The translations under genes and the position numbers were made by a program. A DNA stretch of 64,000 nt, from assembly GCA_027919835.1 (NCBI GenBank), contig JANVFP010000013.1, positions 186,001-250,000 on the forward strand, in the 5' to 3' direction. Below, one piece after another: positions 1 to 10,262 of this stretch. Every line of letters starts with the position of its first letter. Position 1 is the first letter of the stretch. The notes below the pieces were generated by a model. The model did not search any database. It saw only the letters and a program-made list of their open reading frames with translations, and was not told where the DNA came from. This DNA is from Lentinula raphanica (Eukaryota > Basidiomycota > Agaricomycetes > Agaricales > Omphalotaceae).

Positions 1-1244
1 AAGCACCTACCATGGGTAATAGGTATGGACATAGTACATCCGGACGCTTTAGAGATAAATAAACCCACATTGATTATACAGATGCAATGGTTCAAGTGAC
101 ATCTCTCTTGGTGAGTCAATGATTCAGTCTGTTTCCAATTCTCAGCTCAAAGTTTGCAGTTTGCAGTGGGCAGTGAAGTTTTTAAGTTTGGAAGATTAAA
201 TCAACGGATCGGAGGAAAGAGCATTCCGCTGGTGCCAGCTGGAGACCTCGCACAAACGACATCCAACTAGACTCGAAATTCTTTCGGTGTCCACAGGGAT
301 AGTATCTGATTCATTCAAGGCATCATAATGTGATGCGGTGTAAGAGCGTATCGGAGCAAAGAAGCGCACGCTGTTGAACGGTGATTTCTGATAAGTACAT
401 CATGTCTGCTAAATTCTAATCAACCTCAAAATATAGACAATTCACAGGTATTCCAAACCCCTTCGTGGCTTGTCCGCGTCACCTCCGTCATTCATTTCTC
501 ACATTGTTCTAGGTATCAGCCATATGCTGTTGCCTCAGACACAAGTTCAAGATTGTTCTCTTTCGAAGTTATCCATTGTAGAGGAAGTCCAGTACCAATG
601 GGGTCTACCGTCCACGATTCCGCCGCATGAATCACAGTTCGATAACGATCGATATTTCTGATAACTCTGAAGAAACCAACAATGCCCACTGCAGGGAAGG
701 ACCTGCGTGAAAATCGGAAGGGCATCTGAGTGCCGCAGGCCCGTATACCTGTGCACAAGAGAGCCTCCCGCGAAATGTGATATGCGCCAAATATCAGAAG
801 TGAGCAATGAACTATAGGCATCACTGACACTGCCCTGTCTACTCAGTTCGCTTCAGATAGACTCACGTAGAGCATGCGCAAGTTCAAATTGGAATCAATG
901 CTTTGATGAGGTGGATTATGATAAGACTTCTGTTGACTTCAACTGGAGGGGGAATAATACTGCACAGTGCTGTTGTGCGATGAGGGAAATAATTTGGTTG
1001 CGGCCAAGTTGAGTATAGTTGGTCCGACTCACGTCGGCTTTGCTACTTGAATGCTCTACATATACTGAATGCAGGCCACAAGCACTGAAGCAGGCCCAGC
1101 AGAGCCTATGTAGAGGACAGGAGAGGAGGATGACTCAAGTGATGGGGTGTTGCCCAGCAGTGCACAATATCAGGTATGTCCTGTGCGGTTGCAATAGAAT
1201 GAAACTACTAACCGTATAACTGTCTAGTGATTACTAGTTGATAT
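1..1244. other. no recognisable gene
   Basis: No open frame here has a family motif, a signal peptide or a convincing splice pattern. The short frames around 470-830 overlap on opposite strands and look like chance. I see no tRNA-like or repeat structure. The repeated flank of the secreted-protein family begins only at about 1245. Confidence 0.5.
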
Positions 1245-1605
1245 CTCACTTTCTGTGGGACGAGGAATTTTCACTGATACGTACTGTTATAAATCATTAT
1301 CTATGCTGGCGCCACTGGGGCTGTCCATAGCTGTCCATTTACTAACAGATGCTGGGCTATGCCAGCGTGAATTATGAATGAACACGAATGAAGGTTTCCG
1401 GATCCCGATGGGGTCCTAGCCTATCTTAGCGCGAGACTCTACAATCTGGACCCTGCCAGGACACCTGGGAAAAACATAAGAACAAGAGGTATGACCTATC
1501 AGGACCTAACAAACCTCCCCTTTCTTACCGACCACATACTATCTGGTCTCCTAAACTCGATTCCAAGAAAGAAAACTTCCTCGCTGGTCGTCGGAAGAAT
1601 ACTTG
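1245..1605 (+). promoter_or_regulatory. repeated upstream region of secreted-protein gene A
   Basis: This stretch recurs, diverged, upstream of paralogues B and C. An outer part (about 1245-1420; counterparts near 2970-3155 and 8908-9060) shares a GATGAGGTATTTTCACTG-like segment and the CACGAATGAAGG-like segment. An inner part (1521-1600; counterparts 7394-7475 and 9139-9236) shares TTTCTTACC, a CTGGTCTCC-like segment, TTCCTCG and GTCGGAAGAA. The inner block lies about 280 bp before the gene A start codon. Conservation across three copies is directly visible. That it is the promoter or 5' leader is inference from its fixed position; it could simply be what was duplicated with the gene. Confidence 0.55.
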
Positions 1606-1879
1606 TTCTTTCCATAATACAGAACAACGCCCGGACTGCTTTTTATCTGCATCTGTGAGCTCTTTTTTCTCCGTGACAAAAACCTCGTATGATTCTCATT
1701 ACTCATTCCCAGCAAATTTTAGGAAGGTTCTTTGTACCATCGCCACACGTTCATTTGCATCCAACACATTATAGTCACTGTGTATGTGATATTTCTACTC
1801 TTTTCTCATCCTTTCTCATGTTAAACCATTTCGTCTAGTAGCCTACTTTCCCGCACATACTAGTCTGCATCCACCAAGA

Positions 1880-2696
1880 ATGCATTTCATCACCTCCCTG
1901 CGGCCTTGTGTACTACTCCTGCTCTACGTTGGCACATGTGCGCTTCCTGCTAATACATTGCCATTGTATCCGGTACGCTTCCCATCACTGAGGAATATAT
2001 CACCTCTTACTTACAACCTCTTACAACTATGACTCTTCAATGTTCAACCCTCAGAAACGAGTCATACCTGCTAATCAGATCGACTTGAACTTCCTACCGG
2101 GTCGTGCTAGGGAACCAGGTCGAACACTAGCAGAGTTGCCAAAAGTTGATGAAGTTACCTATACGCTCCTGCCTACCAAAGTCGATCCAGAGGACTTCCA
2201 AGCCCGATTACGACGGAAGGGAATTACAGAAGACCATGTTCATGACTGGTTCATAAAGTTTGTGAACAGGGCATTCATGATGATGGGAGTCACTGCCCAA
2301 CTCCAACATAATTCCCCGAAATTCCATTCTCGAACGAATTATTGGAAACTCAGAATCACCTCTCCCGATTTGTTCGTGGTCAAACATGGCAAACCGACTG
2401 CACAGGACGAGCCACCGGATTGGCACTGGGATGTGGTGTCCTCATCATCTTCTCTACACTCTACCACAGCAGCAGTTTTCCCGTTATCGACAGCTCAGGT
2501 ATTTGTTAGCCAGATAATACCATGTCCATGCGAAGTGCAGATGAGTATGGTGCAGAACCTTTTCTACAAAACGCCGGTAGCTATATTGCGGTTCTACCAT
2601 ATTGACTCAAACCTAGGGCGTCATGAAGATCACGAGGCTGAGTTCGTGCTCCCGTTGGACGACGAGGATGAACAGATGCGAGCTTTATTTATGTAG
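1880..2696 (+). CDS. small secreted protein, family copy A (intact)
   Basis: Exon 1 is 1880-1972 and exon 2 is 2055-2696, with an intron of 82 nt (GTACGC..TCAG), giving about 244 residues. The N-terminus is a clear signal peptide: a hydrophobic CVLLLLYVG core followed by CALPA as a likely cleavage site. The mature part has the family landmarks seen in B and C: VTYTLLP, then a G(I/L)TE..H/YxxW segment, then YWKLRITSPDLFVVKHGK, then PCPCEV, and an acidic C-terminus ending in ALFM. I do not recognise the family and see no catalytic motif, cysteine-rich knot or membrane segment after the signal. It is the only one of the three tandem copies with an uninterrupted frame. Secretion is inferred from the signal peptide. 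Confidence 0.75.
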
Positions 2697-3155
2697 AAAA
2701 ATGAAAACTTGTTGTATTCGGACTCTGTATGATCACTATGTATTCCGAGTTACATTAGAAAACCTGTTTCTCCGTTGCCCCGTCCCTGCTAATTCTTCAG
2801 TTTGACGCTCAGGACTGACTTTACATTAAGACTCAAACTGGGAAGCTGGTAAGTGCTGCTATGCCTAGAGCACGGCGTCACGGTCGTCGGTAAGTATGCC
2901 ACTTGATGTTGATGCAGCAGCGGCGGGCGGTATATGTAATTTGGCAGTACTATCTACTGCAGTGGTCGATACCTGATATCCTTCAGTGGGATGAGGTATT
3001 TCTCACTGGTCGTTATCTAATGTTAATCGATGCAGAGCCATATAGTACATGCTGGCATGGCGCACCACTGGGGCCACTGTCCATTGGTCGATATGGCGGA
3101 GGATGAGTTGATTTAAATAATAATTAGGATTCATCCAAACACGAACGAAGGCTAC
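2697..3155. other. intergenic, duplicated flank between A and B
   Basis: This holds no gene. Its distal part (about 2970-3155) matches the flanks at 1245-1420 and 8908-9060. It continues across the transposon into 7278 and onward, forming the upstream region of copy B. Confidence 0.5.
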
Positions 3156-3163
3156 CCTATGGC
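3156..3163. repeat. 8-bp target-site duplication, left copy, hAT element 1
   Basis: CCTATGGC directly precedes the element and is repeated exactly at 7270-7277, directly after it. Eight-base duplications are the hallmark of hAT insertion. Confidence 0.95.
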
Positions 3164-6100
3164 TAGTGTTGCCGCGATTTGAGTCCACTCGAGTTGCGAG
3201 TCGGACTCGAGTTGTCGGCTTGGCAATGCCGACAACTTGAGTTGACTCGAGTTTGACATGACTCGAGTTTCGGTGCGAGTGCCTATAATTTGCCGGCCTC
3301 CTGGCATGTCTTATGACTTCAATTACTGATCTGCTTATCGCCGTTCCTTCGTTGATTGTTTCTTCTTGCTCGTCGAGCAGTCCGTCCTCAAGCAATCTCG
3401 TTCTCGCTTCATCTCTCCACTAGCTCCAAGTGTGCCTTAGCTACATTGACAGCTAATATGTGTATCTCCTGTTGCCAATACAATCCTCGCTTTCCCTGAA
3501 CAAATTTTTACTTAAGGTCTGAGTTTTCTCTAGTCTTCGAGCTTTTCATGCCCATATGGATCACAACGACTTCTCCTGTCCTCCATCTCCCTCTTTTCCA
3601 ACCTCAGTGATGGGTCAGCCAGTGACTCGAGCATCTCCGGAACCATCTGGTATACAAAGAATTCCTCCCCTGGCTCCCCAACATTATCCACCCACAACAC
3701 CTAGTTCCTCTCATGCGGCATTCTCATTCACATCACCGTATCCATGGCCTTCACAACCGAATCTTACTGGTAGTCACCACCTCCCCTATCATGTTCCATA
3801 TCCTGGTCAACCATGGATACAGCCTTATCCGTCACCTCATCATACACCAGGCCAATTAATCCTCAGAGATTCGCCTTCGCAGACTAATCACTCGCAATCT
3901 TCAGGTAGCAACTCGGCACAGATACTGCCAACTACATCATCTACTACCAATCGAACACGATCCCGGAAAAGAAACGCCAATCCACCAGGCCACACTCGAA
4001 ATGTACGCCAGAGAACCAGCAATGCCAATCAAGAAAACCATCTTCCTCGCACTGAAACAGCTACAACATCTGGTGCAGGTCCAATCCCGTCTCAAGATAT
4101 GCAGACCAGTACGAGAGTAATTCCTGACCATCCCGCCTATTCCGATAATGGAGTATTCAAGTCGGCGATACGAAAATCGCAGGGCCCTTCGAGCGTCAGT
4201 GCGACCGATGTATGGTACTTCATCGCGCCTTCTCATATCAAGGACGCCGAAGTCAATCAACTACCGAACAAGATATACTCAGATCTTCCTAAAGAATCAG
4301 AGGGTGAATGGCTTATCTGTAAATGGTGTTCAAATTCGTGCGTGCCCCGATCTTTTCAATTCTTGACAAGTTCTAACAATCGTTTATACTGTAGTTCGAC
4401 ACACCGAGGGATCTGGCGCAATAATACGAGCAATACGAGCAATATCCGCACACACCTCAAGACACACCATTACCACGAGTATCATGACCTTGTCATCAAG
4501 AACAAACTCAAGCATTGGCAGGATCTTCTACGAGAGGATCCGCAGCAGCATTCATTGTCTCTCCGCCGCACAAATGAGCCTCTCTCATTTTCGAAGTTTT
4601 CGGAACTTTTGGTACGCTGGATAGTTGCAGATGACCAGGTTCGATATTCTCGAAAACGACGCCGCGACTTTTTGATCATTAACGTGCATTCACAGTCACT
4701 CAATGTCGTCGAATGTCAAGAGCTACGCGATCTCCTCCTCTACGTTGGAACGGAGCTATCTGACGATGACATCCCTCATCGGACAAAACTAATGGATCTC
4801 ATATTCGACCAATTTGACAAGCAGTTCAGTGAAATGAAGAAGGAGCTTAAAGTAATGTTTCTTGTTTTGAACGCTGAATAACTATACTGATGTTATTTGA
4901 TAGTATTCCCTTGGCCGTATCTCATTCACATCCGACATGTGGTCGAATGGTGTACTTAAGGGTTTCATGGCTATCACGGCACACTATATGGTTAGACTCG
5001 ATGGTCATCTAGTCATGAGAGCACGTCTCATTACTTTCCGGCATGTACCTGGAGCGCACGATGGCAACAACATGGCTGAATATTTCTTCCGTGTGTGTGA
5101 TGAGCTCGGGATTACTGAACGGGTAAGGACTCTTCAGAGCAAACTCACTGGCTTTATTACTGATATTGAATCAACGTATGTCTATCAGATTGGAATGATA
5201 ACATTGGATAATGCTTCTAACAATGGTACTCTAATGCGAGGATTGGAACGGCGTTTGCGAGCACGAGGCGGTGTGTTCAGTGAACATGGGAATCGCATAC
5301 GGTGAGTCAATATCTCCCTTTCCCTTTTGTGATTTACTAATTTCTACGTTGATAACCAGCTGTTTTCCACATGTCATCAACATTGCGGTCAAAACAGCAC
5401 TTTCACGCATCGGTGAGATCGAACTCAATGATGCTGATCAGGTTACTCTGGACGAGATCTTTGAATTCTCATCTCCTGATCAGTCCGCCGATATGAGTGA
5501 GGCTTATCGCGAGTCTCTATCGAAAGATCTGATTGGGTGTGCTCGTAAACTCGTGAATGCAAGTCGTTCCTCAGGAAAACGTCGTGACGCTCTCAGAGAG
5601 GCTATTTTAGCATTGCGAAGGGCGCAATCTTCGCATGGAGATGACGAACTTATGAGGGAGGTTGTCCTCCTACGAGATGTAGATACGCGGTGGTCTTCAA
5701 CTTTCTTGATGATTGACCGTTTACTTGAATTATACCCGGTGCGGCACTCACACTCCATTCTCATTTTGTGATCCTGTTAACATACAAACTTAGGCTGTGA
5801 AGGAGATTGCCAGCAGCCCTGAGAACGATGAGCTTCAGTCTCTACTGCTCGAGCCTTTTGATCTCGGTGTGCTATCAGATATCCGATTCTTTCTCAAGAC
5901 ATTTCATCTTGTTCAAGAACTCGCTTCTGCTCAAAAGACACCTTGCTTGGCGATTGTTCTTCCACTATATGAACAGTTGGTGACAAATCTCCGTTTGCTC
6001 AAGAATGCTCTTCCAAATCTATCGCATGCAATTGAATCGGCGCTTCAGAAGATATATGAGTACCAGGATAAGTGTCGGTCAACGCATATGTATTCCTTTG

Positions 6101-7269
6101 CAATGTGTATGTGCATGGTTAACTATCCCTTGATTATCACTGACGCAGCGTTAAAGTTATTAATCCGACCTGTAAACTCAAATGGGTTGATGCGCACTGG
6201 GCTCAGGATCATGCAACAGAGGCAAAAGAAGCTATCAAGGACATTGTACGCTTCAGATCTGTACCCTCGAAGTGTATATCTAACCCAAATGTTTTCCAGA
6301 TGTTGAATCACCAGACCGATATGCGCAAGCAGAAGGTCGGAATCACTGCGAGCCGTGTTGCTGTGAATCCCTATTCCAGCAGCTCAGATGCTGCTCTTGC
6401 GCAACGTTCCGGCCTTGCTGCATTGGAGGATTTCTCTGCCTCTATTGCTGCACTTTCACGCTCGTCATCTACAGCTTCGATTCACTCCACATCGGGGTCG
6501 CTCAATGGCGAAGAGGTTTCACCAGAAGAAATTGAGGCACGTGCAGTTCTCCAGGATAGAGAGTCCGTTGAGAAGGAGTTCAATACTTGGCTATCGGAGG
6601 GCATCATTACGGACCAGGATAGGCTTCACTCATTTGATTTGATAAGATTTTGGGATAACGTGAGTAGCTCTTCATATTTGGACAGGCCGCAGATACAAAG
6701 CTTACCTACTTACAGCCCCTCATTCAAACACAATTTCCCATTATCTTCCGTCTTTCTCTTGATGTTCTTCCGGTACAAGCTTCTGCTGTACCTTGTGAGC
6801 ATGCATTTTCATCTAGCAAAGAAACTGACTCCGCGCGTCGCTCACGTCTATCGCCAGTACTGATGGAAGTCCTTCAGATGCTTAAGTCTATCTATCGATC
6901 CGACCGTTTGGATTTCACAAAAAGCTGGGTTACAAAGAGCTCAGAAATGGCCGAGGAGCAAGCGGATGGATTATGCACAGTCGGGAACATGAGTGTCGTA
7001 GATATCGACAGCGAGACAATTCGGGAGTTGTTGATTGAGGGAAAAATGGGAGAGGTATCGCGCCTTATCGTAGAGTCACTTAAAACACCTTGATTCATTA
7101 CTCAAGTCTCATAGCTACTAATACTTACACTACATGCAGGCGCTGCCTGATAATGCTCTTTCGGTACTTTGATATATATTACATGAACGGTTAAACTCGA
7201 GTTGGTTCGAGTTGAGTTGGCTTAGTAAGCAACTCGAGTTGCGACTCAACTCAATCCGCGGCAACACTA
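3164..7269 (+). mobile_element. hAT-superfamily DNA transposon, copy 1
   Basis: The element is 4106 bp. It begins TAGTGTTGCCGCG and ends with the inverted form CGCGGCAACACTA, and is flanked by the perfect 8-bp duplication CCTATGGC. Both subterminal regions carry many ACTCGAGTT-type repeats (3184-3275 and 7193-7255), the kind of array hAT transposases bind. The left end also has a hairpin around 3210-3237 (GTTGTCGGC / GCCGACAAC). The interior is one intron-containing transposase gene. The element lies about 560 bp upstream of secreted gene B, inside its duplicated upstream region. It matches the inverted copy at 10260-14365 in length, ends and every open frame, so transposition was recent. Confidence 0.95.
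3556..7093 (+). CDS. hAT transposase (BED zinc finger, intact), copy 1
   Basis: Eight exons splice cleanly: 3556-4337, 4395-4851, 4904-5301, 5360-5738, 5794-6104, 6149-6245, 6300-6659 and 6716-7093. The sum is 3162 nt, 1053 residues plus stop, with no in-frame stops. The first ~200 residues are Pro/Ser/Thr-rich and disordered-looking, with basic RKRN-type stretches. A BED-type finger follows (CKWC ... IRTHLKTHH). The RNase H-like core shows ISFTSDMW (first Asp) and ITLDNASNN (second Asp). The hAT C-terminal motif reads ASAVPCEHAFSSS, where the Glu is expected to complete the catalytic triad. Introns of 57 nt (the first) keep the unspliced frame open, so the first exon looks longer than it is. 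It is predicted to act in the nucleus on the element's own ends. All motifs present suggests it could be active; that is inference. Confidence 0.9.
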
Positions 7270-7277
7270 CCTATGGC
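7270..7277. repeat. 8-bp target-site duplication, right copy, hAT element 1
   Basis: CCTATGGC, identical to 3156-3163. Confidence 0.95.
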
Positions 7278-7393
7278 TACCGACGGATCCTGGTACCGCG
7301 TGCGTCGTATAGGCGCTTGACTGATCCGGACACTGGAACTGAAAAACACAAAACAAGGGATCAAGAACCCATCAATCCCCACCGGTTGTCCTC

Positions 7394-7475
7394 TTTCTTA
7401 CCACATCCTTCGTAGCTGGTCTCCCCTTCTTTGTTCACCAACAAAAATTCTTCCTCGCTGGTCGTCGGAAGAATA
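7394..7475 (+). promoter_or_regulatory. repeated upstream block of secreted-protein gene B
   Basis: This is the counterpart of 1521-1600 and 9139-9236, with TTTCTTACCACATCCTT, CTGGTCTCC and TTCCTCGCTGGTCGTCGGAA. It ends about 355 bp before the B start codon. The hAT element sits immediately upstream (ends 7269), so it separates this block from more distal sequence without destroying it. Confidence 0.5.
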
Positions 7476-7829
7476 TTCATTTTAGATAGATAATCTATCT
7501 TTTTGCCACCACCAAAACTCTTGGACTGCTGCTATCTGGGTTCCGTACTACATATCTGTGAGACGACTCATTATCCCTATCAAAACAAAAAACTCTTACG
7601 GCGTTCGATACTCATTCCCACAAAATTCTTCTAGGCATTCCACGAACTTGAATCTGGTCCTTGGACTATCGTCGCCACACGTTTACGAACATTGATCATT
7701 CAAGTTGTTCATCAACCACTCTGTTTACTGTGAGTTATGATCCTCATTTCTGTCAATGCTTGCCTGTATGATGAACCATCTCGCACAGCTAGATCTACCG
7801 TATCCATCACTCAACATTCCACTCCAATA

Positions 7830-8726
7830 ATGCGTTTCATTACTTTCCTGTGGCCTTCGGTCCTCCTCTTCTCAATGATGGCACATGCACTTCCTGTTGG
7901 CGGTGAGGCACCTCCACCATACCACGAAGTGGTGTCAACTATTGTACGCTCCCCATTGCTTTGAACTTACCAATACCCTTTACTCATTGCTATCATTCTT
8001 CAATCCTCAGAACTTGCGCAAACCTGCTGCTGCCATCACAGTCTTCACGCCTCCGCAATGGACTTCACTGTGGCTGTCGTGGTTGAGAGGAGTCACCGAA
8101 ATAACCTATACCCTCTTACCCCCTCCGCACATGTTCCACCCAACTTTCAAGCCCTATTGTATGAGAATGGCCTTACGGAATCCTCTTACCTCAACTGGGC
8201 CAATGACTTTGCGGAAAGCTTATTCAAACGACTGCATGTCACCACTGCCACCCTCGAACCTCAGGCTTCTTCGAGGCTCCTATCTCCCCCGACTTATTGG
8301 AAGTTCAAGATCACGACTCCGAACGTGCTCGTGGTCAACCATGGCGAGTTTCCTCAGGTTAGGTCTGTTAATGGTCAGGATCACGATCACGGGCCATACT
8401 GGGATGTGGTCTCAATGGGGGCCTCAGAAGGGCGTAGTAGTCTATTGGAGAACACTCCACATGTTGCTGCCATCATACCTGCTCCGTGCGAAGTCGTGTT
8501 TTCCCTTGGGCGTGTCGATGGACGCTTGGAGTTGGTGGCTCATTTCCAGCAGCATCATGATAGTCGCTCATCGATATCAACGAAATTTGAGGCTGTGTTC
8601 AAGCCTCGGATTGTTGGTGGTAAGAAGGGCGAGCCTGATGTCAAGTTGTCGGGTTCGTTTTTGGAGGCTACGCTGAAGCTTGATTTGACTGCGAAGGACG
8701 AGAAGATGTTAGCTTTGTTTGTGTAG
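7830..8726 (+). pseudogene. secreted-protein family copy B, frameshifted
   Basis: Exon 1 (7830-7943) encodes a signal peptide (ITFLWPSVLLFSMMAHALP). The intron is 7944-8010 and exon 2 runs from 8011. The spliced frame reads through the family motif EITYTLLPP, but the rest of the conserved protein (NGLTESSYLNW, YWKFKITTPNVLVVNHG, APCEV, ending MLALFV) lies in the next frame. Comparison with copy C shows one base missing near 8118-8125, in a C-rich run where C reads CCCCCTTCTGCA and B reads CCCCCTCCGCA. No alternative splice acceptor that I can find restores both segments. It is therefore a recent pseudogene or a sequencing error in a homopolymer. Everything downstream remains open to a normal stop. 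Confidence 0.75.
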
Positions 8727-9138
8727 ATCTGTCAAGGTTAGTACGCCGCCCCAGTCTGACTCTCTTTCGGATTTCCGATGTGTGTATGATCTTGGGATGT
8801 TCCGTATTCGTACTATGTTCCCCCTTGATTCTGGCAGCTGTACATCATGTAATTCCTTGTTCTACTCCTCCTGAATCCACTCGAGTCTCACCGTACTTCA
8901 AACGTTCAAGCTTGATATATGTACTGATAGCTTACTTTCTGGATGAGGTATTTTCACTGATATGTATCGTTGTTATAGTCAAGCTGGTGCCACCGCCGAC
9001 CGGGTCCCTGTCCTAGTAGGGCTCGCCTAAAGACGCCTTTGGATGATGGATCCAAACACAGGAAATGCATAAAAAGCTCATGAAATGAGGGATCAAGGCC
9101 GCATCCCATCAATAATATTCCCGTATCCCTACCGTCCT
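8727..9138. other. intergenic, duplicated flank between B and C
   Basis: The 3' flank of B (GATCTGTCAAGGTTAGTACG) resembles the sequence just after C. From about 8908 the outer upstream repeat of the family begins. There is no gene. Confidence 0.5.
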
Positions 9139-9236
9139 CTTTCTTACCACATCCTTCATAAATCGTAGCTGGTCTCCCCTAGACTCTTCTTCATTCACCA
9201 ACCAAAAACGTTTTTCCTCGCCGGGAGTCGGAAGAA
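9139..9236 (+). promoter_or_regulatory. repeated upstream block of secreted-protein gene C
   Basis: This is the third copy of the block at 1521-1600 and 7394-7475. It has a short insertion between TTTCTTACCACATCCTT and CTGGTCTCC and the variant TTCCTCGCCGGGAGTCGGAA. It ends about 340 bp before the C start codon. Confidence 0.5.
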
Positions 9237-9574
9237 CGAACACTCCTTCACCCCCGGACTGCTGATACTGGTTTCCGTACTACATATCTGTGATTCTGTG
9301 AGACGATTTTCTCTGTGATGAAACAACAAAAAGAAAAATCTTCATACGGCGTACGATACTCACTGTTCCCATAAATTTTTTTTCTAGGCATTTCAACGAA
9401 ATTCTTATTGCCAATAGTACAAGTTCACGAACATCGATCGTTCGAGTTGTTCACCAACCACTTCGTTCAAATACTGTGAGTTAGTCTCCCATTTCTCTTG
9501 GCTGCATAATGAATATTAAATCATCCCACACAGCTAGATTTACCATATCCACTACTCAACATTCCACTCCGATA

Positions 9575-10262
9575 ATGCGTTTCATTAACACCTTTCTGTG
9601 GCCTTCGGTTCTCCTGTTCTCAATGACTACCCATGCGCTTCCTGTTGGCGGTGATGCACCTCCACCACACCACGAAGTGCCGTCATCTTTTGTACGCTCC
9701 CCATGCACTTGAAACTTATCAATATGCCCTTTACTCATAATCATCATTCTTCAATCCTCAGGTTATGATCCCTGCTCGTGGCATTGACGTGAAGGCCCCT
9801 CTGGCACCGGGTCATATGCAAGGGACGATTGCGAAGACAAGACAGTTGTCATTGTTGCCAGAGGTCACCAAATTAACCTATACCCTCTTGCCCCCTTCTG
9901 CATACGATCCATCCCAGTCAGTCTTCGAAGCCAAACTGGACCAGAAGGGGCTTACGGAAGACTCTTACCACAACTGGGCCATCCAATTCGCGGGAAGGGT
10001 ATTCAAATCACTAGCAGTCACCGCCACCCTCGAACCTAACTCTCCGAAATTCCGCTCTCTCCCGAATCTTTGGAAGTTCAGGATCACGACTCCGAACGTG
10101 CTCGTGGTCAGCCACATCAAAGACGTCAAGAAGGATCATGAGCTCAGTTGGAATGTGGTCTCGAGGCTGTTTTCGGACACCATACTAGGGAAGGAGGATT
10201 CTCCGCTCAGGCTATCTCAACATATTATCGGCATAGTACCCAGTCCGTGCGATGTGGAGTAG
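9575..10262 (+). pseudogene. secreted-protein family copy C, 5' part, cut by hAT copy 2
   Basis: Exon 1 (9575-9691) is a signal peptide (FLWPSVLLFSMTTHALPVG). The intron is 9692-9761 and exon 2 starts at 9762. The protein carries KLTYTLLPP, KGLTEDSYHNW, LWKFRITTPNVLVVSH and PSPCDVE, then stops. The stop is the first triplet of the transposon (TAG at 10260-10262), giving a product of about 205 residues. The frame resumes exactly after the element at 14366 (see that entry), so before insertion the gene was full length and open. Whether the truncated product is stable or made is unknown. Confidence 0.85.
10252..10259. repeat. 8-bp target-site duplication, left copy, hAT element 2
   Basis: ATGTGGAG precedes the element and is repeated at 14366-14373. 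It is part of the coding sequence of gene C (Cys-Asp-Val-Glu). Confidence 0.95.

Noticed and set aside
470..830. Overlapping short frames on both strands
   Set aside because: No splice structure, start context or motif supports either strand.
3003..3395. 130-codon minus-strand frame crossing the left transposon border
   Set aside because: It has no ATG and spans the insertion junction. It is the mirror of the chance frame seen at the other copy.
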